64,000 nt of DNA. Source: Symbiodinium natans (lineage: Eukaryota > Sar > Dinophyceae > Suessiales > Symbiodiniaceae). The position numbers were made by a program, and so were the translations under genes. The stretch is from the NCBI GenBank assembly GCA_905221605.1, contig CAJNDS010001890.1, positions 1,446,001-1,510,000 on the forward strand, in the 5' to 3' direction. Below the pieces are notes generated by a model. It was not told the DNA's origin, did not search any database, and worked only from the letters and a program-made list of their open reading frames with translations. Below, in pieces: positions 1 to 10,950 of the stretch. Every line of letters starts with the position of its first letter. Within the stretch, counting starts at the first letter, position 1.

Positions 1-893
1 ATCTCGACGCTCCTCAAACTCTCCAAGCACGAAGAAAGGGGACACACGACAAACCTTCAAGGCCCAACAAAACCCCTACAACACGAAGGGGCGAAAGGAG
101 GGGACATACGACAAAGCTCTAAGCCCCTACCAAATCTCAGGAACAGGAATCGGGGGGACATACGACAAACCTCTAGGGCAATCACTAGCCCCTCACAATA
201 CGAGCACGGAATCAAATTATATGTCAGTCGTCTAGACGCTCCCCAAACCCTACAAGTGAGAAGAAAGGGGACACACGGCAAATTTGCAGGGCTCTCACAA
301 AACCCTTGCAACACGAAAGGACGAAGCGAGGGAACGTATGACAAACCTCTAAGCCCCTACCAAATCACAGGACCAAGGAAACGGGGGGACAAATGACAAA
401 CCTCTAGGACAGCCACTAGCCCCTCATAGTTTGAGCACGGAAGCAAATCATATATGACGATCATCTAGACTCTAGACGCTCCCCCCAAACCCTACAAGCT
501 CGAAGAAAGTGGATATAGGACTAGCCTCCAGGGCCCTCACAAAACCCTTACCACCCATACAACGCGAAGGGACGAAGGAAGGGGGCATATGACAAACCTC
601 TAGGGCAGTCACTAACCCCACATAGTACGAGCACGGAAGCAAATGATGTATGGTAATCATCTCGACACTCCTCAATTCTCCAAGCTCGAAGAAAGGGGAC
701 ACACGACAAGCCTTCAAGGCCCAACAAAACCCCTACAACACGAAGGGGCGAAAGGAGGGGACATACGACAAAGCTCTAGGCCCCTACCAAATCTCAGGAA
801 CAAGAATCGGGAGGACATACGACAAACCTCTAGGGCGATCACTAGCCCCTCACAATACGAGCACGGAATCGAATATATATATATATATATATG
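1..893. repeat. Satellite A, left part of the array
   Basis: This is an array of related 190-240 bp units, each built of shorter blocks containing variants of GGGGACATACGACAAACCTC. The segment from about 222 to 890 recurs almost unchanged at about 3667-4340, and 1-220 recurs at 4105-4320. A higher-order unit of about 1.27 kb is therefore present, interrupted here by the transposon that follows. Short ORFs in this stretch shift frame between copies and are not genes. It ends in a (TA)n run. Confidence 0.85.
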
Positions 894-894
894 C

Positions 895-927
895 TACCCC
901 CCCCCCCCAGCGACCTACCCTTTTTCG
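895..927 (+). repeat. Left terminal inverted repeat
   Basis: TA, then twelve C, then AGCGACCTACCCTTTTTCG. It matches the inverted right end with one internal substitution (AGCGACC versus AGTGACC) and a two-base difference in C-run length. Confidence 0.75.
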
Positions 928-1109
928 GCCTTTTTAGGCCTTTTTAACAAAATATAACAAAGAAGGCCCAAAAGTCGCGTAGTTAATCACCGGGTATTGA
1001 AGGACAGTTACTGGGACACCCACCTCACAGACCCCGATAAGCCAGCATTGGAAGAATCTACATTTTGAATCTGAAGCGGACAATGCTGTCTTTAGATGTT
1101 TAGATTTGT

Positions 1110-1915
1110 GGCTTTCTATGCAAATTGTGCGTTTAAAGGGCAATTAATGTTTTGTTGAGCAACTAATTTATTTATACAAGTGTGTTTGTACGAGGCAAAG
1201 TATTAATCAAATAGTGAAACATTTTTCTTGGTTCTATGCGAATTTAACTACTAGAGAAATTGTTAAGCAAAGAGCCCAAGTTGACTCAAGTGAATACTAT
1301 TTAAAGGAGCATACTCAACCAAGATACGAAATAGACACCATTCTCAACCAAAATATGGCAAAGTGTGCGTTTAAAGTGCAAATAATGCTTTGTTGAGCAA
1401 CTACTGTATTTAGACAATTGTGTTTTTACTAGGCAAAGTATGCTCTCTGAAAAGTCCACTGAAATACCTTATGTTTACATATTCATGAATCGTTTTTACT
1501 TTTGAAATAATCATTTTATGCGAATTTAGCTACTCGAGCAATTATTAAGCAAATGGCCCAATTTGACTCAAGTGAATACCATTTAAAGGACCATACTCAA
1601 CCAAAATACGAAAGAAGCACCATATTCAACAAAAAATATGGCAGCAAAGTGTGGTTTAAAGGGCAAATAGTGCTTTGTTGAGCAACTCATGCATTGAAAC
1701 AGTTGTGTTTATACCAGGCAAAGTATTATTGAAATACTATCTGCAAAGTCAAATGAAACACCTTATGTTTACATATTCATGAAACAATCCTTTTTTTGAA
1801 GTATTCATTCTATGCGAATTTAACTACTAGAGGAATTCTTAAGCAAATAGCCCAATTTGACCCAAGTGAATACTATTTAAAGGACCATACTCAACCCAAT
1901 ACGAAATAAACACTA
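1110..1915. repeat. AT-rich tandem repeat inside the DNA transposon
   Basis: Three to four diverged copies of a 240-285 bp unit. Landmarks are GTTTAAAGGGCAA followed by TTTGTTGAGCAACT, and GCGAATTTAACTACTAGAG followed by CCCAATTTGACTCAAGTGAA, seen near 1128, 1235, 1367, 1520, 1650 and 1815. Stops are frequent and no gene is supported. Confidence 0.75.
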
Positions 1916-2585
1916 ACGGAAATGGAAGCGGTTCTACCTGCATAACAATGAGACAAAGATTGCTGAAGTATTCAATATAGACCACTTATATACTATGTCT
2001 GAAAAGCACAATTTGCATAAGCAAGCTTAAAAATGCACAATAATGGAAATAGAAGCGGTTCTTCTTACATAACGATGAAACAAACATGTCTGAAGTATTC
2101 AATAAAGACCACATATATACTATGCTTGAAAAACGCAACTTGCACAATCAGGCTTAACAAATGCACAAGAATCCTAGAAAACTACTTAGTGAAGGCCAGT
2201 TCACAAATACATAAAAACATCCAAAAGCGCAAGCTTTTCAGGAGAATCTCTGGTGAAGTTTGGATTATAGGGTTTTGGGGTATCCCTGGACGAGTAGGAG
2301 TCACTTTTTAACCAAACAATTCTAAGCAATAAATGCTTTTCCTCAAGCCGAGTATTGCAAATGCTGCTTCTAGATAATTAATCGCATTTACCAGGCAAAT
2401 ATTATCCATGCGAATTTAGCTACCAGAGCACCAAGTAATGGCTGAATAAGGTCTACTACACTTGAGTACAACCAAAAGATGCACTAAACACTAGCGGCTC
2501 TACTTACGTAATAACGAAACAAATAGTTCTGAAGCACTAGAAAGACCACTTGTATACTATTTCTGAAAAGCACAATTAGCATAAG
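1915..2585. repeat. 120 bp repeat family inside the DNA transposon
   Basis: A unit of about 120 bp, with landmarks GAAGCGGTTCT, CTGAAGTATTCAATA and GACCACTTATATACTATG, occurs at about 1920 and 2040, and in diverged form at about 2490. The stretch between 2170 and 2480 is unassigned AT-rich sequence. Confidence 0.65.
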
Positions 2586-2632
2586 CACACTGAAAAATGT
2601 GTAGTTGTTGCCTCGTGACCGTGAAGGCGAAC

Positions 2633-2925
2633 CAAAAAGCCAAAATACCAAAACCAAAAAACCAAAAATACCAAAACCAAAAAAACCAAAAAAAAACAAA
2701 ACCAAAAAAAAAAAAAACCAAAAAAAACAATTTTCCGGGACTCTTGGAGAAGCCCCATAGGGATTCCTGAGAGTCCCAGAGAATTGTTTTTTTTGGTATT
2801 TTTGGTTTTTTTGGTTTTGTTTTTTTGGTTTTTTTTGGTTTTGTTTTTTTTTGTTTTTTTTTTTTGGTTTTTTTGGTTTTTTTGGTTTTGTTTTTTTTTT
2901 TTGGTTTTGGTATTTTTGGTTTTTC
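2633..2925. repeat. Large foldback of CCAAAA / TTTTGG arms
   Basis: The left arm, about 100 bp of ACCAAAAA-type repeats, is followed by a centre of about 55 bp. The centre carries its own inverted repeat: GGGACTCT near 2741 against AGAGTCCC near 2770. The right arm is about 135 bp of TTTTTGGTTTT repeats. The structure could fold as one long hairpin. The Lys/Pro-rich and Phe/Trp-rich ORFs across it only translate the simple sequence. Confidence 0.8.
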
Positions 2926-3032
2926 TACTGTCCCGTGTATGCGATTTTTGTTGTATTTTAGTCTACGCCCTAGAAATACGCTATATTGCACACCGAGTTT
3001 GCTTGCAGTGCAGCTGGGTGACTTGAGACAAG

Positions 3033-3064
3033 GCGAAAAAGGGTAGGTCACTGGGGGGGGGGTA
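3033..3064 (-). repeat. Right terminal inverted repeat
   Basis: CGAAAAAGGGTAGGTCACT followed by a G-run and TA. It is the inverted partner of 895-927, and the (TA)n run resumes immediately outside it. Confidence 0.75.
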
Positions 3065-5184
3065 CCATATATATATATATGTATATATCAGTCGTCTAGG
3101 CTCCCCAAACCCTACAAGCACGAAGAAAGGGGACACACGCAAACATCCCACGAAGGAACGAAGGGAGAGGAATTACGACAAACCTCTGGACCCCTACCAA
3201 ATCACAGGAATACGAAGCGGGGGACACACGAGAAATCTTTAGGGCAATCAATACCCTCATAGCGACTGCGGAAGCAAACGATATGTGATAATCATCTGGA
3301 CACTCCCCAAACCCTGCAAGCACGAACAGAGGGGACATACGAAAAACCTCCAGAGCGCTCACGAAACCCTTACAACACGAAGGGACGAAGGGAGGGGACC
3401 AAAAAAAAACCTCTAGGCCCCTCCCAACTCACAGGAACACGAAGCAGGGGGGCGTACGACAAACCTCTAGGGCAGTCAATAGCCCTCATAATACGACCAC
3501 AGAAGCAAATGACTTATGACAATCATCTAGATGCCAAGAAAGGGGACACACGACAAACCTGTAGGCCCCTACTACATCACAGGAACAAGGAAGCGGAGGG
3601 CATACGACAAACCTCTAGGGCAGTCACTAGCCCCGCACAATACGAGCCCGGAATCAAATTACATATGTCAGTCGTCTAGACGCTCCCCAAACCCTACAAG
3701 CAAGAAGAAAAGGGACATATGGCAAATTTGCAGGGCTCTCACAAAACCCTTGCAACACGAAAGGACGAAGGGAGGGAATATATGACAAACCTCTAAGCCC
3801 CTACCAAATCACAGGACCAAGGAAACGGGGGGGACAAATGACAAACCTCTATGACAGTCACTAGCCCTTCATAGTTTGAGCACGGAAGCAAATCATATAT
3901 GACGATCATCTAGACTCTAGACGCTCCCCCCCAAACCCTACAAGCTCGAAGAAAGTGGATATACGACTAGCCTCCAGGGCCCTCACAAAACCCTTACCAC
4001 CCATACAACGCGAAGGGACGAAGGAAGGGGACATACGACAAACCTCTAGGGCAGTCACTAACCGCACATAGTACGAGCACGGAAGCAAATGATGTATGGT
4101 AATCATCTCGACGCTCCTCAAACTCTCCAAGCACGAAGAAAGGGGACACACGACAAGCCTTCAAGGCCCAACAAAACCCCTACAACACGAAGGGGCGAAA
4201 GGAGGGGACATACGACAAAGCTCTAGGCCCCCACCAAATCTCAGGAACAGGAATCGGGGGGACATACGACAAACCTCTAGGGCGATCACTAGCCCCTCAC
4301 AATACGAGCACGGAATCGAATTATATATATATATATATATATCAGTCGTCTAGGCTCCCCAAACCCTACAAGCACGATGAAAGGGGACACACGCAAACAT
4401 CCCACGAAGGAACGAAGGGAGAGGAATTACGACAAACCTCTAGACCCCTACCAAATCACAGGAATACGAAGCGGGGGGGCACACGAGAAATCTTTAGGGC
4501 AATCAATACCCTCATAGCGACTGCGGAAGCAAATGATATATGATAATCATCTAGACACTCCCTCAACCCTACAAGCACGAACAAAGGGGATATATGAAAA
4601 ACCTCCAGAGCGCTCACGAAACCCTTACAATACGAAGGGACGAAGGGAGGGGACAAAAGATAAACCTTTAGGCCCCTCCCAACTCACAGGACACGAAGCA
4701 GGGGGGCATACGACAAATCTCTAGGGCGGTCAATAGCCCTCATAATACGACCACGGAAGCAAATGACTTATGATGACAATCATCTAGACGCCAAGAAAGG
4801 GGACATACGGCAAACCTCCAAGGCCGAATGCAACCCTCACAACACGAAGGGACGAAGGGAGGGGACATATGACAAGCCTCTGGCCCCTACCAAATCTCAG
4901 GAACACGAAGCGGGGGAATATACGACAAACCTCTAGGGCAGCCACTAGCCCCTCATAGTACGAGCGCGGAAGGAATGATTTTTGACAATTATCTAGACAC
5001 TCCCCAAACCCTACAAGCACGAAGAAAGGGGACATGCGACAAACCTCCGGGGCCCTCACAAAACCCTTACAACACGAACGAAGAAAACAACTCATACAAA
5101 CCTCTGGGCCCCTACCAAATCACAACAACACGAAGCGGGGGGACATACGATTAACCTCTAGGGCAGTCACTAACCCCTCAAGAC
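3065..5184. repeat. Satellite A, right part of the array
   Basis: The array from 1-893 continues after the transposon. The block 3086-3530 matches 4341-4785, and 3667-4330 matches 222-890 with scattered substitutions. About ten monomers of 190-240 bp are visible. No coding sequence is supported. Confidence 0.85.
4320..4341. other. Unoccupied transposon target, (TA)n
   Basis: At the point of the higher-order unit matching the insertion at 895-3064, this copy has only an uninterrupted TA run joined directly to CAGTCGTCTAGG. It therefore shows the pre-insertion state. Confidence 0.75.
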
Positions 5185-5540
5185 GGGGGGTGAAAGGGAT
5201 TATGGGAGATGATGGGGAATGATGATGGGGGATGATGGGGGATGATGCGGGATGATGGGAGATGATGGGGGGTGATGGGGAATGATGGGGGACGCGGGAT
5301 GAGAGACATGATGGGGCATGATAGGGGCTGATCGGGGACGATGATGGGGGCTGATGGGGGATGATGGTGGATGATGGGGGGGTGAAAGGGATTATGAGAG
5401 ATGATGGGGAATGATGATGGGGGATGATGGGGGATGATGGGAGATGATGGGGATGATGGCGGATGATGCGGGATGATGGGGGATGATGGGGGATGATGGG
5501 GGATGACGCGGGATGAGAGAGACGATGGGACATGATAAGG
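5185..5540. repeat. GATGGGG minisatellite
   Basis: Tandem 10-12 bp units of the GATGATGGGGGAT type. A longer block starting GGGGGGTGAAAGGGATTATG occurs at 5185 and again near 5375, so there is also a repeat of about 190 bp. The reverse-frame His/Pro/Ser ORF is a translation of the repeat. Confidence 0.85.
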
Positions 5541-5555
5541 GGGCTGACTGTCTCA

Positions 5556-8500
5556 TCCTAAAATTTTAAAGGCTTTAAAGATTTTAAGGGTTTTAAAGAT
5601 TTTAAAAGGGGGCCCGGCGCCCCTGGGCCCCCGGGACCCTTTCAAAATCTTTAAAATCTTTAAAACCCTTAAAATCTGTAAAAATTTTGGAAATGGATTT
5701 TCCAAAAACTTTGAGGATTTTGAGGCCTTCTTAAATTTTTAAAACGGCCTTAAAATCCTTAAAGTTTTAGGAAATGGATTTCCTAAAATTTTAAGGATTT
5801 TAAAGATTTTAAGGATTTTAAAGATTTTAAAAGGGGGCCCGGCGCCCCTGGGCCCCCGGGACCCCTTTAAAATCTTTAAAATCCTTAAAATCCTTAAAAT
5901 CTTTAAAAATTTTTGGAAATGGATTTTCCAAAAACTTTAAGGATTTTAAGGATTTTTTTAAAGATTTTAAAAGGGGGCCCGGCGCCCCTGGGCCCCCGGG
6001 ACCCCTTTAAAATCTTTAAAATCTTTAAAATCCTTAAAACCCTTAAAATCTTTAAAAATTTTGGAAATAGATTTTCCAAAAACTTTAAGGATTTTAAGGA
6101 TTTTAAGGCCTTCTTAAATTTTAAAAAGGCCTTAAAACCTTAAAGTTTTAGGAAATGGATTTCCTAAAATTTTAAGGATTTTAAAGATTTTAAGGATTTT
6201 AAAGATTTTAAAAGGGGGCCCGGCGCCCCTGGGCCCCCGGGACCCCTTTAAAATCTTTAAAATCCTTAAAATCCTTAAAATCTTTAAAAATTTTGGAAAT
6301 GGATTTTCCAAAAACTTTAAGGATTTTAAGGATTTTAAGGCCTTCTTAAAATTTTAAAAAGGCCTTAAAATCCTTAAAGTTTTAGGAAATGGATTTCCTA
6401 AAATTTTAAGGATTTTAAAGATTTTCAGGATTTTAAAGATTTTAAAAGGGGGCCCGGCGCCCCTGGGCCCCCGGGACCCCTTTAAAATCTTTAAAATCCT
6501 TAAAATCCTTAAAATCTTTAAAAATTTTGGAAATGGATTTTCCAAAAACTTTAAGGATTTTAAGGATTTTAAGGCCTTCTTAAAATTTTAAAAAGACCTT
6601 AAAATCCTTAAAGTTTTAGGAAATGGATTTCCTAAAATTTTAAGGATTTTACGGATTTTAAGGCCTTCTTAAATTTTTAAAAAGGCCTTAAAATCCTTAA
6701 TGTTTTAGGAAATGGATTTCCTAAAATTTTAATGATTTTAAAGATTTTAAGGATTTTAAAGATTTTAAAAGGGGGCCCGGCGCCCTGGGCCCCCGGGACC
6801 CCTTTAAAATCTTTGAAATCCTTAAAATCCTTAAAATCTTTAAAAATTTTGGAAATGGATTTTCCAAAAACTTTAAGGATTTTAAGGATTTTAAGGCCTT
6901 CTTAAAATTTTAAAAAGGCCTTAAAATCCTTAAAGTTTTAGGAAATGGATGTCCTAAAATTTTAAGGGTTTTAAGGATTTTAAGGCCTTCTTAAATTTTT
7001 AAAAAGGCCTTAAAATCCTTAAAGTTTTGGGAAATGGATTTCCTAAAATTTTAAGGATTTTAAAGATTTTAAGGATTTTAAGGATTTAAAAAGGGGGCCC
7101 GGCGCCCCTGGGCCCCCGGGACCCCTTTAAAATCTTTAAAATCCTTAAAATCCTTAAAATCTTTAAAAATTTTGGAAATGGATTTTCCAAAAACTTTAAG
7201 GATTTTAAGATTTTAAGGCCTTCTTAAAATTTTAAAAAGGCCTTAAAATCCTTAAAGTTTTAGGAAATGGATTTCCTAAAATTTTAAGGATTTTAAGGAT
7301 TTTAAGGCCTTCTTAATTTTTAAAAAGGCCTTAAAATCCTTAAAGTTTTAGGAAATGGATTTCCTAAAATTTTAAGGATTTTAAAGATTTTAAGGATTTT
7401 AAAGATTTTAAAAGGGGGCCCGGCGCCCCTGGGCCCCCGGGACCCCTTTAAAATCTTTAAAATCCTTAAAATCCTTAAAATCTTTCAAAATTTTGGAAAT
7501 GGATTTTCCAAAAACTTTAAGGATTTTAAGGATTTTAAGGCCTTCTTAAAATTTTAAAAAGGCCTTAAAATCCTTAAAGTTTTAGGAAATGGATTTCCTA
7601 AAATTTTAAGGATTTTAAGGATTTTAAGGCCTTCTTAAATTTTTAAAAAGGCCTTAAAATCCTTAAAGTTTTAGGAAATGGATTTCCTAAAATTTTAAGG
7701 ATTTTAAAGATTTTAAGGATTTTAAAGATTTAAAAGGGGGCCCGGCGCCCCTGGGCCCCCGGGACCCCTTTAAAATCTTTAAAATCCTTAAAATCCTTAA
7801 AATCTTTAAACATTTTGGAAATGGATTTTCCAAAAACTTTAAGGATTTTAAGGATTTTAAGGCCTTCTTAAAATTTTAATAAGGCCTTAAAATCCTTAAA
7901 GTTTTAGGAAATGGATTTCCTAAAATTTTAAGGATTTTAAAGATTTTAAGGATTTTAAAGATTTTAAAAGGGGGCCCGGCGCCCCTGGGCCCCCGGGACC
8001 CCTTTAAAATCTTTAAAATCCTTAAAATCCTTAAAATCTTTAAAAATTTTGGAAATGGATTTTCCAAAAACTTTAAGGATTTTAAGGATTTTAAGGCCTT
8101 CTTAAAATTTTAAAAAGGCCTTAAAATCCTTAAAGTTTTAGGAAATGGATTTCCTAAAATTTTAAGGATTTTAAGGATTTTAAGGCCTTCTTAAATTTTT
8201 AAAAAGGCCTTAAAATCCTTAAAGTTTTAGGAAATGGATTTCCTAAAATTTTAAGTTTTAAATTTTAAGGATTTTTAAGATTTTTACAAGGGGGCCCGGC
8301 GCCCCTGGGCCCCCGGGACCCCTTTAAAATCTTTAAAAATCCTTAAAATCCTTAAAATCTTTAAAAATTTTGGAAATGGATTTTCCAAAAACTTTAAGGA
8401 TTTTAAGGATTTTAAGGCCTTCTTAAAATTTTAAAAAGGCCTTAAAATCCTTAAAGTTTTAGGAAATGGATTTCCTAAAATTTTAAGGGTTTTAAGGATT

Positions 8501-10172
8501 TTAAGGCCTTCTTAAATTTTTAAAAAGGAGTTAAAGTCCTTAAAGTTTTAGGAAATGGATTTCCTAAAATTTTAAGGATTTTAAAGATTTTAAGGTTTTT
8601 AAAGATTTTAAAAGGGGGCCCGGCGCCCCTGGGCCCCCGGGACCCCTTTAAAATCTTAAAAATCCTTAAAATCCTTAAAATCTTTAAAAATTTTGGAAAT
8701 GGATTTTCCCAAAACTTTAAGGATTTTAAGGATTTTAAGGCCTTCTTAAAATTTTAAAAAGGCCTTAAAATCCTTAAAGTTTTAGGAAATGGATTTCCTA
8801 AAATTTTAAGGATTTTAAGGATTTTAAGGCCTTCTTAAATTTTTAAAAAGGCCTTAAAATCCTTAAAGTTTTAGGAAATGGATTTCCTAAAATTTTAAGA
8901 ATTTTAAAGATTTTAAGGATTTTAAAGATTTTAAAAGGGGGCCCGGCGCCCGTGGGCCCCCGGGACCCCTTTAAAATCTTTAATATCCTTAAAATCCTTA
9001 AAATCTTTCAAAATTTTGGAAATGGATTTTCCAAAAACTTTAAGGATTTTAAGGATTTTAAGGCCTTCTTAAAATTTTAAAAAGGCCTTAAAATCCTTAA
9101 AGTTTTAGGAAATGGATTTCCTAAAATTTTAAGGATTTTAAAGATTTTAAGGGTTTTAAAGATTTTAAAAGGGGGCCCGGCGCCCCTGGGCCCCCGGGAC
9201 CCCTTTAAAATCTTTAAAATCCTTAAAATCCTTAAAATCTTTAAAAATTTTGGAAATGGATTTTCCAAAAACTTTAAGGATTTTAAGGATTTTAAGGCCT
9301 TCTTAAAATTTTAAAAAGGCCTTAAAATCCTTAAAGTTTTAGGAAATGGATGTCCTAAAATTTTAAGGGTTTTAAGGATTTTAAGGCCTTCTTAAATTTT
9401 TAAAAAGGCCTTAAAATCCTTAAAGTTTTGGGAAATGGATTTCCTAAAATTTTAAGGATTTTAAAGATTTTAAGGATTTTAAGGATTTAAAAAGGGGGCC
9501 CGGCGCCCCTGGGCCCCCGGGACCCCTTTAAAATCTTTAAAATCCTTAAAATCCTTAAAATCTTTAAAAATTTTGGAAATGGATTTTCCAAAAACTTTAA
9601 GGATTTTAAGATTTTAAGGCCTTCTTAAAATTTTAAAAAGGCCTTAAAATCCTTAAAGTTTTAGGAAATGGATTTCCTAAAATTTAAGGATTTTAAGGAT
9701 TTTAAGGCCTTCTTAATTTTTAAAAAGGCCTTAAAATCCTTAAAGTTTTAGGAAATGGATTTCCTAAAATTTTAAGGATTTTAAAGATTTTAAAAGGGGG
9801 CCCGGCGCCCCTGGGCCCCCGGGACCCCTTTAAAATCTTTAAAATCCTTAAAATCCTTAAAATCTTTAAACATTTTGGAAATGGATTTTCCAAAAACTTT
9901 AAGGATTTTAAGGATTTTAAGGCATTCTTAAAATTTTAAAAAGGCCTTAAAATCCTTAAAGTTTTAGGAAATGGATTTCCTAAAATTTTAAGGATTTTAA
10001 GGATTTTCAGGATTTTAAGGCCTTCTTAAATTTTTAAAAAGGCCTTAAAATCCTTAAAGTTTTAGGAAATGGATTTCCTAAAACTTTAAGGATTTTAAAG
10101 ATTTTAAGGCTTTTCTAAAATTTTAAGAAGGCCTTAAAATCCTTAAAATCCTTAAAATCCTGAAAATCCTGA
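5556..10172. repeat. Satellite B: 16-copy palindromic AT/GC repeat array
   Basis: Sixteen copies of the core GGGGGCCCGGCGCC start near 5608, 5833, 5973, 6214, 6448, 6771, 7093, 7414, 7736, 7970, 8290, 8614, 8937, 9171, 9494 and 9796. Most spacings fall into two classes, about 235 and 322 bp, differing by an extra block of about 87 bp. Each core is flanked by inverted arms of TTTAAAATCTTTAAAATCC type, so every unit can form a hairpin with a stem near 30 bp. Smaller palindromes such as GGAAATGGATTTTCC are nested inside. Shared private variants show a 2.4 kb higher-order duplication. Repeated 63-residue ORFs are artefacts. Confidence 0.9.
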
Positions 10173-10221
10173 AAAGTTAGTCAGGCAGAGAGCAAAGCCA
10201 AATAGAGCAGAAAGGTCCTAC

Positions 10222-10470
10222 GTACAAACCCCTAAACCTCCAAACCCCTAAACCCCTAAACCCCTAAACCCCCAAACCCCTAAACCCCCAAACCCCTAAA
10301 CCCCCAAACCCCTAAACCCCTAAACCCCTAAACCCCTAAACCCCTAAACCCCCAAACCACCCCTAAACCCCTAACCCCTAAACCCTAAACCCCTAAACCC
10401 CCAAACCCCTAAACCCCCAAACCCCTAAACCCCTAAACCCCTAAAGCCCTAAACCCCTAAACCCCAAACC
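10222..10470. repeat. Degenerate telomere-like block (CCCCTAAA/CCCCAAA)
   Basis: About 30 units, mostly CCCCTAAA with interspersed CCCCAAA. This is an 8-base variant of the CCCTAAA telomere repeat, with the C-rich strand on plus. Confidence 0.9.
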
Positions 10471-10594
10471 CTTTTGCCTCTAATCCTCCTGGTCAGAACA
10501 TCTGCGGCAACCTGAAGAATGCGCGCCCCAAGGGCGTGGATGGCCAGCCAACGCAGACAGGCGCGAAGAAAGGGATCTACCCTGGGGTCCTCGG

Positions 10595-10720
10595 GTTTGT
10601 TTGGGGTTTAGGGTTTAGGGTTTAGGGTTTGGGGTTTGGGGTTTGGGGTTTGGGGTTTAGGGTTTAGGGGTTTAGGGTTTAGGGTTTAGGGTTTAGGGTT
10701 TGGGGGTTTAGGGTTTAGGC
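10595..10720. repeat. Interstitial telomeric block, TTTAGGG
   Basis: About 17 units of TTTAGGG and TTTGGGG on plus, opposite in orientation to the block at 10222-10470. Confidence 0.9.
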
Positions 10721-10818
10721 TGCGCGGGGTGACTTTCCCCCGCAGGTTATCGCAAGAGTAGAGTCTGTTGAGTCTCTACTCTACGACTTGCGTATCATCA
10801 GCAAAAGCAGGAGAACAT

Positions 10819-10950
10819 ACCCTAAACCCTAAACCCTAAACCCTAAACCCTAAACCCTAAACCCTAAACCCTAAACCCCTAAACACCTAAACCCCTAAAC
10901 CCCTAAACCCCTAAACCCCTAAACCCCTAAACCCCTAAACCCCTAAACCG
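10819..10950. repeat. Interstitial telomeric block, CCCTAAA
   Basis: Starts as perfect CCCTAAA units and changes to CCCCTAAA about halfway along. Confidence 0.9.

Larger units (their letters stand above)
895..3064. mobile_element. Non-autonomous DNA transposon with TA target site
   Basis: The element has terminal inverted repeats of about 32 bp: a C-run followed by AGYGACCTACCCTTTTTCG, at about 895-927 and inverted at 3033-3064. TA dinucleotides lie at both edges and the whole element sits inside a (TA)n run. The second copy of the surrounding satellite has an uninterrupted (TA)n at the matching point (4320-4341), which is the empty site. No transposase ORF is present and the interior consists of AT-rich repeats. 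A TA target and these termini suggest the Tc1/mariner/pogo superfamily; that assignment is inference. Confidence 0.75.

Noticed and set aside
5913-9268. Repeated 63-76 codon ORFs rich in Lys, Ile, Leu and Phe
   Set aside because: They are reading frames through satellite B units, recurring at exactly the repeat spacing.
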